A stretch of 64,000 nt of DNA from JACVRW01 sp963716215 (GTDB lineage Bacteria; Actinomycetota; Thermoleophilia; Solirubrobacterales; Thermoleophilaceae). The stretch lies in assembly GCA_963716215.1 (NCBI GenBank), contig OY970298.1, forward strand, positions 2,108,001-2,172,000. Direction: 5' to 3'. The notes below the pieces were generated by a model, which was given only the letters and a program-made list of their open reading frames with translations, was not told where the DNA came from and did not search any database. Every line of letters starts with the position of its first letter. Position 1 is the stretch's first letter. This document shows, piece after piece, positions 1-8,461 of this stretch. Made by a program: the position numbers and the translations under genes.

Positions 1-1100
1 GTCTGGAGCTGGCCGACAGCCCGGGATTCCGCGAGCGCTTCCTGCGCGAGTCCCGCACCGCCGCCTCGATCAGCCACCCCGGCATGGTCACGATCTACGA
101 CGCCGGCGACGCCGACGGCCAGCTCTACCTCGCGATGCAGTACGTCGACGGCACAGACCTCGGCGCGCTGCTGCGCGAGGAGGGTGCGCTCGAGCCCTGG
201 CGCGTGGTCTCCCTGCTGCGCCAGATCGCCGGAGCGCTCGACGTGGCGCACGGGCGCGGAATCGTCCACCGCGACGTGAAGCCGGCGAACGTGCTGATCG
301 ACGGCGAGCTCTGCTACCTGACCGACTTCGGGCTCACGAAGCGGATCACCTCAGAGACGGTGCTGACAGCCAGCGGCCAGTTCGTCGGGACGGTGCACTA
401 CATGGCGCCGGAGCAGGTGGAGGGGAGAGCCGTGGACGCGCGGGCGGACGTGTACGGGCTCGGCTGCGTCGCCTTCCACGCCCTCACGGGGATGCCGCCG
501 TTCGAGCGGGACTCCGAGGTCTCGGTCGCTATGGCCCATCTCAAGGATCCGCCGCCCGGGCTGATGGCCGCGCGGCCCGACCTGCCGACGGGGCTGGATG
601 CCGTGGTGGCGACCGCGCTCGCCAAGAAGAAGGAGGAGCGCCAGGCCAGCTGCGGCGAGCTGATCGCGGCGCTCGAGGCCGCCCTCGAGGGTGCGTCTGG
701 CGCCGCCGATCCAAGCTCAGCCATCGAGACGACCGGAACGCTGCTCGTTGCCGCGCAGGAGGCTGGCACGCGCGCGCTCGTGCGGGCGAGCCTCAGGGGC
801 CGGGGGCTGCAGGTGCTCGAGGCCTCGGATCCCGCCTCGGCCGTCGTGATCGCCCGCCGTGAGCAGCCCGACCTCGTCCTCGTGGACTGCGGGATGGCCG
901 GAAGCCGCGCGGGTGACGTCTGCCGAGAGCTGCGCGACGACCCCGACACGGCGGACATCAAGATCGTGATCATGGCCAGCGCCGTGGAGGCGGAGGCAGG
1001 GGGCGCCCGGCTGGGCCGTGCAGACGACTGGATCCGCAAGCCCTTCTCGCCGCTCCAGCTGATTCATCAGATCCGTCGAGTGGCGCGAATCGACCTATAA
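1..1100 (+). CDS. Serine/threonine protein kinase fused to a receiver-like domain (5' partial)
   Basis: The reading frame is open from base 3, so the N-terminus (glycine-rich loop and start codon) lies outside the window. Visible kinase motifs are the catalytic loop HRDVKPANVL near base 265, TDFGL near 322 and MAPEQ near 402, so this is a Hanks-type Ser/Thr kinase with an intact Asp and DFG. After an Ala/Glu-rich linker (about 670-720) the last 125 residues resemble a response-regulator receiver: Asp in LVLVDCGM at 885-887 aligns with the phospho-acceptor and Lys in IRKPFSP with the conserved Lys. The acidic pair that binds Mg2+ near the start of receivers is missing (LLVAAQEA), so phosphotransfer is doubtful. 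No DNA-binding output domain follows. Probably acts with the FecR-like and CHASE2 genes just downstream. Confidence 0.88.
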   Translation, partial: LELADSPGFRERFLRESRTAASISHPGMVTIYDAGDADGQLYLAMQYVDGTDLGALLREEGALEPWRVVSLLRQIAGALDVAHGRGIVHRDVKPANVLIDGELCYLTDFGLTKRITSETVLTASGQFVGTVHYMAPEQVEGRAVDARADVYGLGCVAFHALTGMPPFERDSEVSVAMAHLKDPPPGLMAARPDLPTGLDAVVATALAKKKEERQASCGELIAALEAALEGASGAADPSSAIETTGTLLVAAQEAGTRALVRASLRGRGLQVLEASDPASAVVIARREQPDLVLVDCGMAGSRAGDVCRELRDDPDTADIKIVIMASAVEAEAGGARLGRADDWIRKPFSPLQLIHQIRRVARIDL

Positions 1101-1101
1101 C
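1096..1101 (+). promoter_or_regulatory. Candidate -10 hexamer for the FecR-like gene
   Basis: TATAAC overlaps the TAA stop of the kinase gene and lies 72 bases before the preferred ATG at 1174. No convincing -35 was seen, so this is a weak call. Confidence 0.25.
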
Positions 1102-1173
1102 CACCACGCGTCAGCGAGCGTGTCGGACGAATGTCCGTTCAAGCGCGGCCCTTCGCGTGCCGATTCGGATGTC

Positions 1174-2190
1174 ATGAGAGCTCCCACCCGGCTAGCGGCT
1201 TCTCTGATTGCGGTATTGCTGCTTGCTTTTGCAGGGAGTGCTTGGGGGAGCGGCGACGATCGGCCGATTGTGGCGGGGGAGGCGGCAACGGAGATAACCG
1301 AGTCCGGTGCCGTGCTCAGCGGCACGGTCAACCCCAACAACGAGACCGCCGGCTATCTCTTCGAGTACGGAGTGACCAGTGCCTACGGCTCGCACACCCC
1401 TCTGGGGTCGCTCGGCAAGTCCAAGTCGCCGCGGCCCGTGTCCGCGGCGGTGGCCGGGCTCGCTGACGGGACGACCTACCACTACCGACTTGTGGCGACC
1501 AGCAAGAAGGGCACCACCCGAGGGGCCGATCAAACCTTCACCACCGTCGCGTCGCCGGATCCCGGGCCAGACCCAGGCCCCGGCCCTGGCGATCCGGATC
1601 CCGGTACCGACCCCGAGCCGGGCGGGGACGCCAACTCTCCCGACAGGCCGCTCCTGGGCTCGAGCGTGGTCGTGGCGCCCGGCGAGGGCAAGCTGCTGGT
1701 GCGCCGGCCTGGCAAGACTGGCTTCGTGCCGCTCGCCTACGGGTCAGAGCTGCCGCTCGGCAGCGAGATCGACGCCACCGCTGGCTCTATCGCACTGACC
1801 TCGGCCCTCCCCGGCGGCGCCCTCCAGACGGGCAAGTTCGGCGGCGGACGCTTCACGATCCGCCAGGGTAAGCGCGGCTACATCGACCTCTACCTTCGCG
1901 GTCGCGCGTGCGTTCGCACCCGCAAGGGCGGCGCCATCGCGTCGGCCGCCCGGGCCGCCCGCAAGCCCCGCTCGCGCCGCCTGTGGGGGCGCGACAAGGG
2001 CGGCCGCTTCCGCACTCACGGTAAGAACAGCCACGCCACGGTTCGCGGTACGCGCTGGGTGGTCAGGGACACCTGCGCCGGCACGCTCACGCGCGTGACC
2101 GAGGGCGCGGTGATGGTGCGCGACACGGTGCGCCACAAGCGCGTGCTGCTCGAGGCCGGCCAGCGCTATCTCGCCCGGCCGCGCGGGTAG
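1174..2190 (+). CDS. Secreted FN3-like / FecR-like domain protein
   Basis: The ATG at 1174 gives a textbook Sec signal peptide (MRAPTRLAASLIAVLLLAFAG), so it is preferred over an in-frame GTG at 1120 that would add 18 polar residues. The mature part has one fibronectin-III-like repeat (roughly residues 30-125, with VNPNNETAGYLFEYG and TTYHYRLVA), a Pro/Gly/Asp linker (about 127-158), then a C-terminal half ending in GTRWVVRDTC, VTEGAVMVRD and LLEAGQRY, a pattern resembling FecR domains. FecR-like proteins are often encoded beside CHASE2 receptors, as here: the CHASE2-HD-GYP gene starts 10 bases downstream. I infer an extracytoplasmic partner or ligand-sensing component. 338 residues. Confidence 0.75.
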   Translation: MRAPTRLAASLIAVLLLAFAGSAWGSGDDRPIVAGEAATEITESGAVLSGTVNPNNETAGYLFEYGVTSAYGSHTPLGSLGKSKSPRPVSAAVAGLADGTTYHYRLVATSKKGTTRGADQTFTTVASPDPGPDPGPGPGDPDPGTDPEPGGDANSPDRPLLGSSVVVAPGEGKLLVRRPGKTGFVPLAYGSELPLGSEIDATAGSIALTSALPGGALQTGKFGGGRFTIRQGKRGYIDLYLRGRACVRTRKGGAIASAARAARKPRSRRLWGRDKGGRFRTHGKNSHATVRGTRWVVRDTCAGTLTRVTEGAVMVRDTVRHKRVLLEAGQRYLARPRG

Positions 2191-2200
2191 CGAGGGCGCG

Positions 2201-3988
2201 GTGCCGCGCCCCACTCGTCCGCGGCTCCCGCTGTCCGACCGCGTCCGGGCGCTGGGCTGCATCGCCCTCGTGGCCTTTGTCGCGGGCGCAACGGTCGAGC
2301 TGAGCGGCGTGCTGGACGGGCTCGAGCGCGAGACGCTCAAGGCCCGTTTCGACCTGCGCGGGGCCGAGCGCCCGAGCGACGTCGTGGTCGTCGCGATCGA
2401 CGCGAAGACCTTCGCGGCGCTGGGAGAGCAGTGGCCGTTCCCGCGCTCGCTGCACGGCCGGGCGGTGCGCCGACTCCATGTCGCCGGCGCGCGCGAGATC
2501 GTGTACGACGTCCAGTTCACGGAGCCGACCGCTCCGCGTGAGGACCTGGCGCTCTTCGACGCGATCGGCGCGGCCGGGGGCGCCGTCCTGGCCACCAGCG
2601 AAAGCACCGGCGAGGGCGAGACGAACGTGCTCGGCGGCGACGCCAACCTGCGCCGGGTGCACGCCCGGGCCGGGGCGTCCGACCTCCACAACGACGGCGC
2701 CGGCGCGGTCACGCACGTGCCGCACCGCGTGGGCGGGCTCGAGTCGATGGCCGTGGTGACGGCCGAGCGGGCCGGCCACCCGCCGCCCGCCGACGCCTTC
2801 GTGGACGGAAACGGCTGGATCGACTACAGGGGCCCCCCGGGCACCATCAGCACGATCTCGTTCTCCGACGTGGTGCGCGGCCGCTTCGACGCGGACGCCT
2901 TCCGCGGCCGGATCGCCGTGGTCGGCGCATCCGCCCCGACGCTGCACGACGTGCACGCCACGCCGGTCGGCGGAGGTGAGCTGATGGCCGGCGCGGAGGT
3001 GCAGGCGAACGCGATCTGGACCGCTCTGCACGGGATGCCGCTGCGGGGCGTTCCGCCCGCCATCGGCTACTTGCTGATCGCGCTGATGGCGTTGCTCGCG
3101 CCGCTGCTCTGCCTGCGCATCCCCGCGCTGTTGACGGGGGTGGCCGCTCCGCTCGCTGGGGCGGTATTCCTCGTCGCGGTGCAGGTGGCCTTCGGGAGCG
3201 GCTGGATCGTGAACGTTGTCCCGTCGCTGGTCGCGCTCGTGGTGGGTACGGTCGCGACCATCGCCTGGAGCCAGCTGGTCGAGAGCCGGGCGCGCCGGGC
3301 CGTCTCCCGCGACAACGAGCTGCTGGAAGCCCGTGTCCGCGAGCGCACGCGGGAGCTGTGGCAGACGCAGATCGAGGTCCTCCAGCGCCTGGGCGTGGCG
3401 GTCGAGTGGCGCGACGCCGAGACCGGCCTCCACATCGAGCGCATCGGCCGCTTCTGCGAGCGGTTGGCGCTCGAGGTCGGCATGGCACCCGCCGACGCCG
3501 AGCTGCTGCGCCATGCGAGCGCGCTGCACGACGTGGGCAAAGTCGGCATCCCCGACCAGATCCTCGCCAAGCCCGGTCCGCTCGACCCGGAGGAGTGGCG
3601 GATCATGAAGACGCACACCACCATCGGGGGCGACATCCTGTCCGACTCGGCCTCCGAGCTGGTGCAGCTGTCACAGACGATCGCTCTCACCCACCACGAG
3701 CACTGGGACGGCAACGGCTACCCGTCCGGGTTGAGCGGGGAGCGGATCCCACTGGCGGGGCGCATCTGCGCGATCTGCGACGTCTTCGACGCACTGCTGT
3801 CGGCCCGCCCGTACAAGCACCCGTGGCCGTTCGAGCGCGCCGTCGCCGAGATCGAGCGGCTCAGCGGCTCGCAGTTCGACCCCGGGCTGATCGAGGCTTT
3901 CCTGCCGATCGCCGCCGACCTCCACCGCGAGTGGTTCCCCAGCGACCAAGCGGTTGCCAACTCGGTGCCGGAGCTCGCGCGGCTCTAG
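2201..3988 (+). CDS. CHASE2 sensor with HD-GYP phosphodiesterase domain
   Basis: 595 residues from a GTG. One N-terminal membrane helix (about residues 18-38) precedes an extracellular CHASE2 region (about 45-280, including DVVVVAIDAKTFAALGEQWPFPR and GRIAVVGASAPTLHD), then about three membrane helices (284-363), a charged coiled-coil linker and an HD-GYP domain. HDVGK lies near residue 443 and HHEHWDGNGYP near 498, the signature of HD-GYP enzymes that hydrolyse cyclic di-GMP or a related cyclic dinucleotide. All signature residues are present, so the enzyme is probably active. An external signal sensed by CHASE2 would control cytoplasmic nucleotide turnover. Its TAG stop shares CTAG with the converging DUF47 gene. 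Confidence 0.88.
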   Translation: MPRPTRPRLPLSDRVRALGCIALVAFVAGATVELSGVLDGLERETLKARFDLRGAERPSDVVVVAIDAKTFAALGEQWPFPRSLHGRAVRRLHVAGAREIVYDVQFTEPTAPREDLALFDAIGAAGGAVLATSESTGEGETNVLGGDANLRRVHARAGASDLHNDGAGAVTHVPHRVGGLESMAVVTAERAGHPPPADAFVDGNGWIDYRGPPGTISTISFSDVVRGRFDADAFRGRIAVVGASAPTLHDVHATPVGGGELMAGAEVQANAIWTALHGMPLRGVPPAIGYLLIALMALLAPLLCLRIPALLTGVAAPLAGAVFLVAVQVAFGSGWIVNVVPSLVALVVGTVATIAWSQLVESRARRAVSRDNELLEARVRERTRELWQTQIEVLQRLGVAVEWRDAETGLHIERIGRFCERLALEVGMAPADAELLRHASALHDVGKVGIPDQILAKPGPLDPEEWRIMKTHTTIGGDILSDSASELVQLSQTIALTHHEHWDGNGYPSGLSGERIPLAGRICAICDVFDALLSARPYKHPWPFERAVAEIERLSGSQFDPGLIEAFLPIAADLHREWFPSDQAVANSVPELARL

Positions 3989-4620
3989 GTGCGCTTGACC
4001 GCCATCGCGCGTAGCACGTGCGCGACGCGGTCGCAGGCGTCGATGCCCTCCTCGACGCGCTCGAAGATGTCCTTCCAGCGGATCACGACCATCGGGTCGA
4101 CGCCGCCCTCGAACAGAGCCGTCAGCCCTTCGCGCAGCAGCCGGTCGCCCTCGTTCTCAAGACGCTTGATCTCGACCATGTGCTGGGTGGCGGCGCCCAG
4201 GTCCCCGAGCGAGCCCAGGGCGCCCGCCACCTCGGCCCCGGCGGCGGCCAGCGTGTCGGTCAGCGCGATCGCCTGGTCCATCGGGGCGTCCACGCGGTAG
4301 AGGCCGAGGAAATCGGCCACCTCCTCGGCGTAGTCGATCACGTCATCGAGGCCCGAGGCGAGCGCCAGCACGTCGCTGCGCTCGAACGGCACGGCCGGAC
4401 GCGAGTGCAGGTGGTGGTAGATGTCGTGGGTGACCGCGTCGTTCTGGTGCTCGAGGTCGACCAGCTCGACGCGCCGCTCGCCCCCATCTGGCCACACGCG
4501 CATCAGCTGGCTTAGGAGGGCGGTGGCCAGCTCCACGTTGCGGCCGGCTCGGCCCAGCAGCCCGTTGAGCTCCGCGTAGTCCGGCGCTCTGCCTACCAGC
4601 TTGGCGAGCGAGCCTGCCAT
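3985..4620 (-). CDS. DUF47 / PhoU-like protein
   Basis: 211 residues, all-helical in appearance, matching the DUF47 (Pit accessory) family: DLEHQNDAVTHDIYHHLH, DVIDYAEEVADFLGLY and KRLENEGDRLLREG correspond to the two PhoU-like three-helix repeats. Family members usually sit next to a Pit phosphate permease gene and influence its activity; no pit gene is visible here, so the partner must be elsewhere. The ATG at 4620 has TACGGT six bases upstream on the minus strand, suggesting a leaderless transcript. Transcription diverges from the molybdate operon. Confidence 0.82.
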   Translation of the reverse strand: MAGSLAKLVGRAPDYAELNGLLGRAGRNVELATALLSQLMRVWPDGGERRVELVDLEHQNDAVTHDIYHHLHSRPAVPFERSDVLALASGLDDVIDYAEEVADFLGLYRVDAPMDQAIALTDTLAAAGAEVAGALGSLGDLGAATQHMVEIKRLENEGDRLLREGLTALFEGGVDPMVVIRWKDIFERVEEGIDACDRVAHVLRAMAVKRT

Positions 4621-4626
4621 GAAGCC

Positions 4627-4632
4627 ACCGTA
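4627..4632 (-). promoter_or_regulatory. -10 hexamer TACGGT, leaderless DUF47 gene
   Basis: Read on the minus strand, TACGGT ends 6 bases before the ATG at 4620, placing transcription start at or next to the start codon. Confidence 0.4.
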
Positions 4633-4706
4633 GGGAGGCGAGTCCTTGCTCTCGTAACAAAGTGGTGAAGCTCACAGCCACTCGAGTGCATAGCGCGACA
4701 GACGAT

Positions 4707-4732
4707 TTGCATATGCAATGCTTAGGCAATGC
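4707..4732 (+). promoter_or_regulatory. Operator candidate before the mod operon: 12-bp palindrome plus GCAATGC repeat
   Basis: TTGCATATGCAA at 4707-4718 is a perfect palindrome. GCAATGC occurs at 4715-4721 and again at 4726-4732, the second copy overlapping the ATG of the regulator gene. The palindrome covers a possible -10 (TATGCA). A site this close to the start of a MerR-like/Mop regulator gene suggests autorepression, possibly molybdate-dependent. Confidence 0.5.
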
Positions 4733-5124
4733 CTTCGCCCGACAAAGATCTGCTGCTAGGCGACGCCGCTCGCGCCCTCGACGTGAGCCCCGACACCCTG
4801 CGCCGCTGGGAGCGCGCCGGCAAGCTCCGCACCACCCGGGACGCGGCCAATCGGCGGCGGGTGCCTCGACGCGAGATCGAGCGCCTGGCACGGCGCCCGG
4901 CCCGCCATGTCACGGGCGACTCCTTCTCCGCTCGCAACCGCTTCCCCGGTGTCGTGCGCTCCGTGGAGATCGACGGGGTGATGGCGCTGGTGGAGATCGA
5001 GGCCGGTCCGCATCTGGTGACCGCGGCCGTGACCCGGGACGCCGTCGAGGAGCTCGGCCTGGCGCCGGGCGTGCCCGCCACGGCGGCGGTGAAGGCCACC
5101 TCGGTGATGGTGGAACGGCCTTGA
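4729..5124 (+). CDS. MerR-type HTH / Mop (TOBE) molybdate-responsive regulator
   Basis: 131 residues. Residues 8-55 form an excisionase/MerR-like helix-turn-helix (AARALDVSPDTLRRWERAGK, then NRRRVPRREIERLA). Residues about 66-129 form one Mop/TOBE domain of the type that binds molybdate or tungstate oxyanions (NRFPGVVRSVEIDGVMALVEIE and VTAAVTRDAVEELGL). The arrangement is a short stand-in for ModE. Its stop overlaps the TTG start of modA (TTGA), so it is the first gene of the mod operon and likely controls it through the palindrome just upstream. Confidence 0.85.
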   Translation: MPSPDKDLLLGDAARALDVSPDTLRRWERAGKLRTTRDAANRRRVPRREIERLARRPARHVTGDSFSARNRFPGVVRSVEIDGVMALVEIEAGPHLVTAAVTRDAVEELGLAPGVPATAAVKATSVMVERP

Positions 5125-5879
5125 GAGCGGCTCTGGCGACGGTGGTGGTGCTCGCGCTCCTGTCGATCGGCTGTGGCGATGACGAGGCCGAGGGCGGCTC
5201 GAGCAAGCCGCGCCTGGTGGTCTCGGCGGCGGCGTCGATGACCGAGGCGCTCGGCGAATGCAGCCCCGCCTTCCCCGATGCGACCGTTCGGCTCTCGTTC
5301 GCCGGCTCCGACGAGCTGGCCGCGCAAATCCGCCAGGGCGTCAAGCCCGATGTCTACGCGGCGGCCAACACGAAGCTGCCCGACGCGCTCTACGACGAGG
5401 GGCTGTTGGGGCAGCCGGTCGAGTTCGCTACCAACACGTTCGTGCTCGCCGTGCCGAACGACTCCGAGATCGACTCCCTCGACGACCTGACCGCGAAGGG
5501 GGTGAACATCGCCATCGGCTCGGAGTCGGTGCCGATCGGGTCCTATACCCGCGAGTCGCTGGCCAAGCTGCCACCCGACCAGACGAAGGCGATTCTCGCC
5601 AACGTGCGCTCGAACGAGCCCGACGTGAAGGGGATCGTCGGCAAGCTCACGCAGGGCGCGGTCGACGCCGGCTTCGTCTACGTGACCGACGTCAACGCCA
5701 CCAACGGTGAGCTGGAGGCGATCGACCTGCCGCCCGAGGTCGAGCCGCAGGTGACCTACGCGGCCGGGGTGGTGGAGGGCGCCAAGCAGCCCGGCGATGC
5801 CAAGGCGTACGTCGACGGGCTGGTCGACGGGACCTGCGCCGACGCCCTGCAGGCAGCTGGGTTCGGCGCAGCACCCTGA
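5121..5879 (+). CDS. modA: Molybdate ABC transporter substrate-binding lipoprotein
   Basis: The best start is TTG at 5121, overlapping the regulator's TGA; an in-frame upstream extension runs through the regulator gene in another frame and looks spurious. The N-terminus is a lipoprotein signal (LALLSIGCGDD, lipobox Cys). The rest matches ModA: VSAAASMTEAL, RLSFAGSDELAAQI, PDVYAAANTKLPDAL, NTFVLAVPNDS, and GFVYVTDVNA. 252 residues. Captures molybdate or tungstate outside the membrane and passes it to ModB. Followed directly by modB (TGATG overlap). Confidence 0.92.
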   Translation: MRAALATVVVLALLSIGCGDDEAEGGSSKPRLVVSAAASMTEALGECSPAFPDATVRLSFAGSDELAAQIRQGVKPDVYAAANTKLPDALYDEGLLGQPVEFATNTFVLAVPNDSEIDSLDDLTAKGVNIAIGSESVPIGSYTRESLAKLPPDQTKAILANVRSNEPDVKGIVGKLTQGAVDAGFVYVTDVNATNGELEAIDLPPEVEPQVTYAAGVVEGAKQPGDAKAYVDGLVDGTCADALQAAGFGAAP

Positions 5880-6673
5880 TGCGCTGGTTTCCAATCGCGC
5901 TCGGCGTAGCGCTCGCGGCGGCCCTGACCTTCCTCACGCTGCCGGTGGTGGCCATCTTCGTCGATTCGAGCCCGGCTGAGCTGATCGACAGCCTCGGCGA
6001 CCCGGTCGCGCGCGACGCGCTGTGGCTCAGCCTGCGCACGACGGCGGCCGCGCTCGCGATCATCGTGATCGTCGGGACCCCGGCGGCCTACCTGCTCGCG
6101 ACGCGCTCCTTCCGGGGCAAGGCCGCGCTGGTCACGCTGGTCGAGCTGCCGCTGGTGCTGCCGCCGGCGGTCGCCGGGATCGCGCTGCTGGCCGCGGTCG
6201 GCCCCGAGGGGTTCCTCGGCGGAGCGCTCGAGGCGGCCGGCATCGAGCTGTCGCTGACCACGGCGGGCGTCGTCGTGGCGGTCACGTTCGTCGCGTCGCC
6301 GTTCTACCTCCGTCAGGGCATGGCCGCGTTCGCCACCGTCGACCGCACGCTGCTCGACGCGTCGCGCACGCTGGGCGCGTCCGAGGCGCGCGGGTTCGTG
6401 CGCGTCATGATCCCCGCGGCCATGCCCGGCCTGGTGGCCGGCGGCGCGCTCGCGCTCGCCCGTGCGCTGGGTGAGTTCGGCGCCACGCTGATGTTCGCCG
6501 GCTCGTTCCAAGGCATCACGCAGACCGTGCCGCTAGCCATCTACGACCGGTTCAGCACCGACTTCCAGGGCGCGCTGGCGCTGTCGGCGGTGTTGGTGGC
6601 CGTGTCGGCCGCCATCCTCCTGTCCGTGAAGCTAGTCCAGGGGCCGGGGGTGCTCGGCGGTGCTCCGCGTTGA
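5879..6673 (+). CDS. modB: Molybdate ABC transporter permease
   Basis: 264 residues with about five or six hydrophobic segments. The cytoplasmic permease loop that contacts the ATPase is visible as LLDASRTLGASEARGFVRVM, followed by PGLVAGGALALARALGEFGAT, which is characteristic of ModB/CysT permeases. ATG overlaps the modA stop by one base, and the gene overlaps modC by 14 bases, so the three subunits are co-translated. Confidence 0.93.
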   Translation: MRWFPIALGVALAAALTFLTLPVVAIFVDSSPAELIDSLGDPVARDALWLSLRTTAAALAIIVIVGTPAAYLLATRSFRGKAALVTLVELPLVLPPAVAGIALLAAVGPEGFLGGALEAAGIELSLTTAGVVVAVTFVASPFYLRQGMAAFATVDRTLLDASRTLGASEARGFVRVMIPAAMPGLVAGGALALARALGEFGATLMFAGSFQGITQTVPLAIYDRFSTDFQGALALSAVLVAVSAAILLSVKLVQGPGVLGGAPR

Positions 6674-7724
6674 GGCGCGTACCCGGCTCGGCGCGCTCGA
6701 CCTCGACGTAGCGCTCGAGGTGGCAGCCGGCGAGTGCCTGGCCGTGGCCGGGCCCTCGGGGGCTGGCAAGACCAGCGTGCTCAGGGTGGCGGCCGGCCTG
6801 CTGCACCCCGACCACGGGCGAGTCGAGGCCGATGGCGAGACCTGGCTGGACACGGGGCGCGGGGTCGATCTGCCCCCCGAGCGCAGACGCTGCGGCTACC
6901 TGTTCCAGGAGTACGCGCTGTTCGGGCACATGAGCGCGTGGCAGAACGTGGCCTATCCGCTCAAGGGCGTCCCGCGCAGCGAGCGGCGCGCGCGGGCGCA
7001 CGAGCTGCTCGAGCGGTTCGGCATGGCCGGCCTGGCCGAGTCACGGCCGCGGACGCTGTCGGGCGGGGAGCGGCAGCGCGTGGCCCTCGCCCGGGCGCTC
7101 GCGCGCCGTCCCGGCGTGCTGCTGCTCGACGAGCCGCTGTCCGCGCTCGATGCCCGCACCCGCGCCGGCGCGTCGCGCGAGCTGGCGGCGGTGCTGCGCG
7201 AGGTCGAGGTGCCCGCGCTGCTCGTGACCCACGACTTCGCGGAGGCGGCGCACCTGGGGGACCGCGTAGGGGTTATCGACGCCGGGCGCGTGGTGCAGGA
7301 AGGAACGCCCAGCGACCTGGCGGCTGCGCCCCGATCCGCGTTCGTGGCGGACTTCACCGGCGCGGTCGTGCTCACCGGCAGCGCCCGCGCCGGCGTCGGC
7401 GGGCTCACCCACGTCGACATCGACGGTGGCGGCACCGTGGTCAGCACGGATCGGGCCGAGGGGCCCGTCGCGGTCAGCGTCTACCCCTGGGAGATCGCGA
7501 TCGAGCCTCCCGGCGAGGCGCCCCACGGCTCCAGCCAGAACCGACTGGAGGCAGAGGTGCTCTCGATCACGACCGTCGGCAACCGCGTGCGGCTCGGTCT
7601 GGCGGCGCCGCAGCCGCTGGCGGCCGAGGTCACACAGGCGTCCGCCGAGGCCATGGGCCTGCACGCGGGCGTGCGCGTGACGGCAAGCTGGAAGGCGGCC
7701 GCGACCCGGCTGGTCGCTATGTGA
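6660..7724 (+). CDS. modC: Molybdate ABC transporter ATP-binding protein
   Basis: 354 residues from GTG. Walker A GPSGAGKT (about residue 33), Q-loop YLFQEYALF, signature LSGGERQRVALARA, Walker B VLLLDEPLSALDAR, switch His in LVTHD. The C-terminal about 130 residues form the regulatory region, ending in a TOBE-type module (NRLEAEVLSITTVGNRVRL ... VTASWKAAATRLVAM). This is the expected ModC architecture. Last gene of the mod operon; a 30-base gap follows. Confidence 0.93.
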   Translation: MLRVEARTRLGALDLDVALEVAAGECLAVAGPSGAGKTSVLRVAAGLLHPDHGRVEADGETWLDTGRGVDLPPERRRCGYLFQEYALFGHMSAWQNVAYPLKGVPRSERRARAHELLERFGMAGLAESRPRTLSGGERQRVALARALARRPGVLLLDEPLSALDARTRAGASRELAAVLREVEVPALLVTHDFAEAAHLGDRVGVIDAGRVVQEGTPSDLAAAPRSAFVADFTGAVVLTGSARAGVGGLTHVDIDGGGTVVSTDRAEGPVAVSVYPWEIAIEPPGEAPHGSSQNRLEAEVLSITTVGNRVRLGLAAPQPLAAEVTQASAEAMGLHAGVRVTASWKAAATRLVAM

Positions 7725-7742
7725 CATGGCATCTGCGACTGC

Positions 7743-7748
7743 GACAAT
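7743..7748 (+). promoter_or_regulatory. -10-like GACAAT, leaderless ybjQ-type gene
   Basis: GACAAT ends 6 bases before the ATG at 7755; no Shine-Dalgarno sequence is present. It matches the consensus less well than other leaderless sites in the window. Confidence 0.35.
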
Positions 7749-7754
7749 CGGCCC

Positions 7755-8102
7755 ATGACCCCTGGCGGCGCCGTTCAAGCGGACCTGCCCATCACGACCG
7801 CGCAGGAGCTGCCCGGAGTGCAGGTGGCCGAGAGCCTGGGCCTCTGCTTCGGCCTGATCGTGCGGTCGATGGGCGTCGCCAAGGGCTTCACGGCGAGCTT
7901 CTCCGCGCTGCGGTCGGGCGAGGTGAGTCAGTACACCGAGGTGCTCGAGGACTCGCGCCGCCACGCGGTGGACCGGATGATCGCTAACGCCCACGTGCTC
8001 GGCGCCGACGCGATCATCGCCGTCCGCTTCGACTCGTCGGAGATGGGCCAGAACCTCACCGAGATCCTCGCCTACGGCACCGCGGTGAAGCTCGCGCGGT
8101 GA
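7755..8102 (+). CDS. YbjQ / UPF0145 family protein
   Basis: 115 residues. TTAQELPGVQVAESLGLCFG, VRSMGVAKGF and ANAHVLGADAIIAVRFDSSE match the YbjQ (UPF0145, formerly heavy-metal-binding domain) family, small pentameric beta proteins of uncertain function. No signal peptide. The stop overlaps the next start by 4 bases (GTGA), coupling it to the DUF1707 gene. Confidence 0.85.
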   Translation: MTPGGAVQADLPITTAQELPGVQVAESLGLCFGLIVRSMGVAKGFTASFSALRSGEVSQYTEVLEDSRRHAVDRMIANAHVLGADAIIAVRFDSSEMGQNLTEILAYGTAVKLAR

Positions 8103-8437
8103 CCCAAACTGACGCCGTCGCCGCCGAGCTCGGACGCCACTACGTCGCGGGGCACCTGGAGGCCGACGAGCTCGACGAGCGGTTAGGCCGTCTCTACGCC
8201 GCGCCCGAGTCCGCCGTGGCGTTGCTGGAGGATCTGCCGGGGCTCACGCCCGCCGCCCCTGCTCCCGTCGCGAGCCGCAAGGGCTGGTGGCGCCGCCGCC
8301 ACGGCGAGAGCGACGGTGCGCGCCCGGACTGGATCCCGACCTCCGAGCGCTTCCTCGACCCGACAACCAACCGCCTGATGCGCGTCTGGCTGGACCGGCA
8401 GACGCGCACGCGGCACTACGTGCCCGAGCCCCGCTAG
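8099..8437 (+). CDS. DUF1707 (SHOCT-like) domain protein
   Basis: 112 residues. The first 50 residues (AAELGRHYVAGHLEADELDERLGRLYAA) match DUF1707, a short helical domain common at the N-termini of actinobacterial membrane or regulatory proteins. The rest is basic and Trp/Arg-rich (RKGWWRRRHG) and ends with FLDPTTNRLMRVWLD, RQTRTRHYV, possibly a small nucleic-acid or membrane-surface contact region. No membrane helix is visible. Function unknown. Confidence 0.78.
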   Translation: MTQTDAVAAELGRHYVAGHLEADELDERLGRLYAAPESAVALLEDLPGLTPAAPAPVASRKGWWRRRHGESDGARPDWIPTSERFLDPTTNRLMRVWLDRQTRTRHYVPEPR

Positions 8438-8461
8438 CCCCGACCCACCCCTCAGCGGCCC

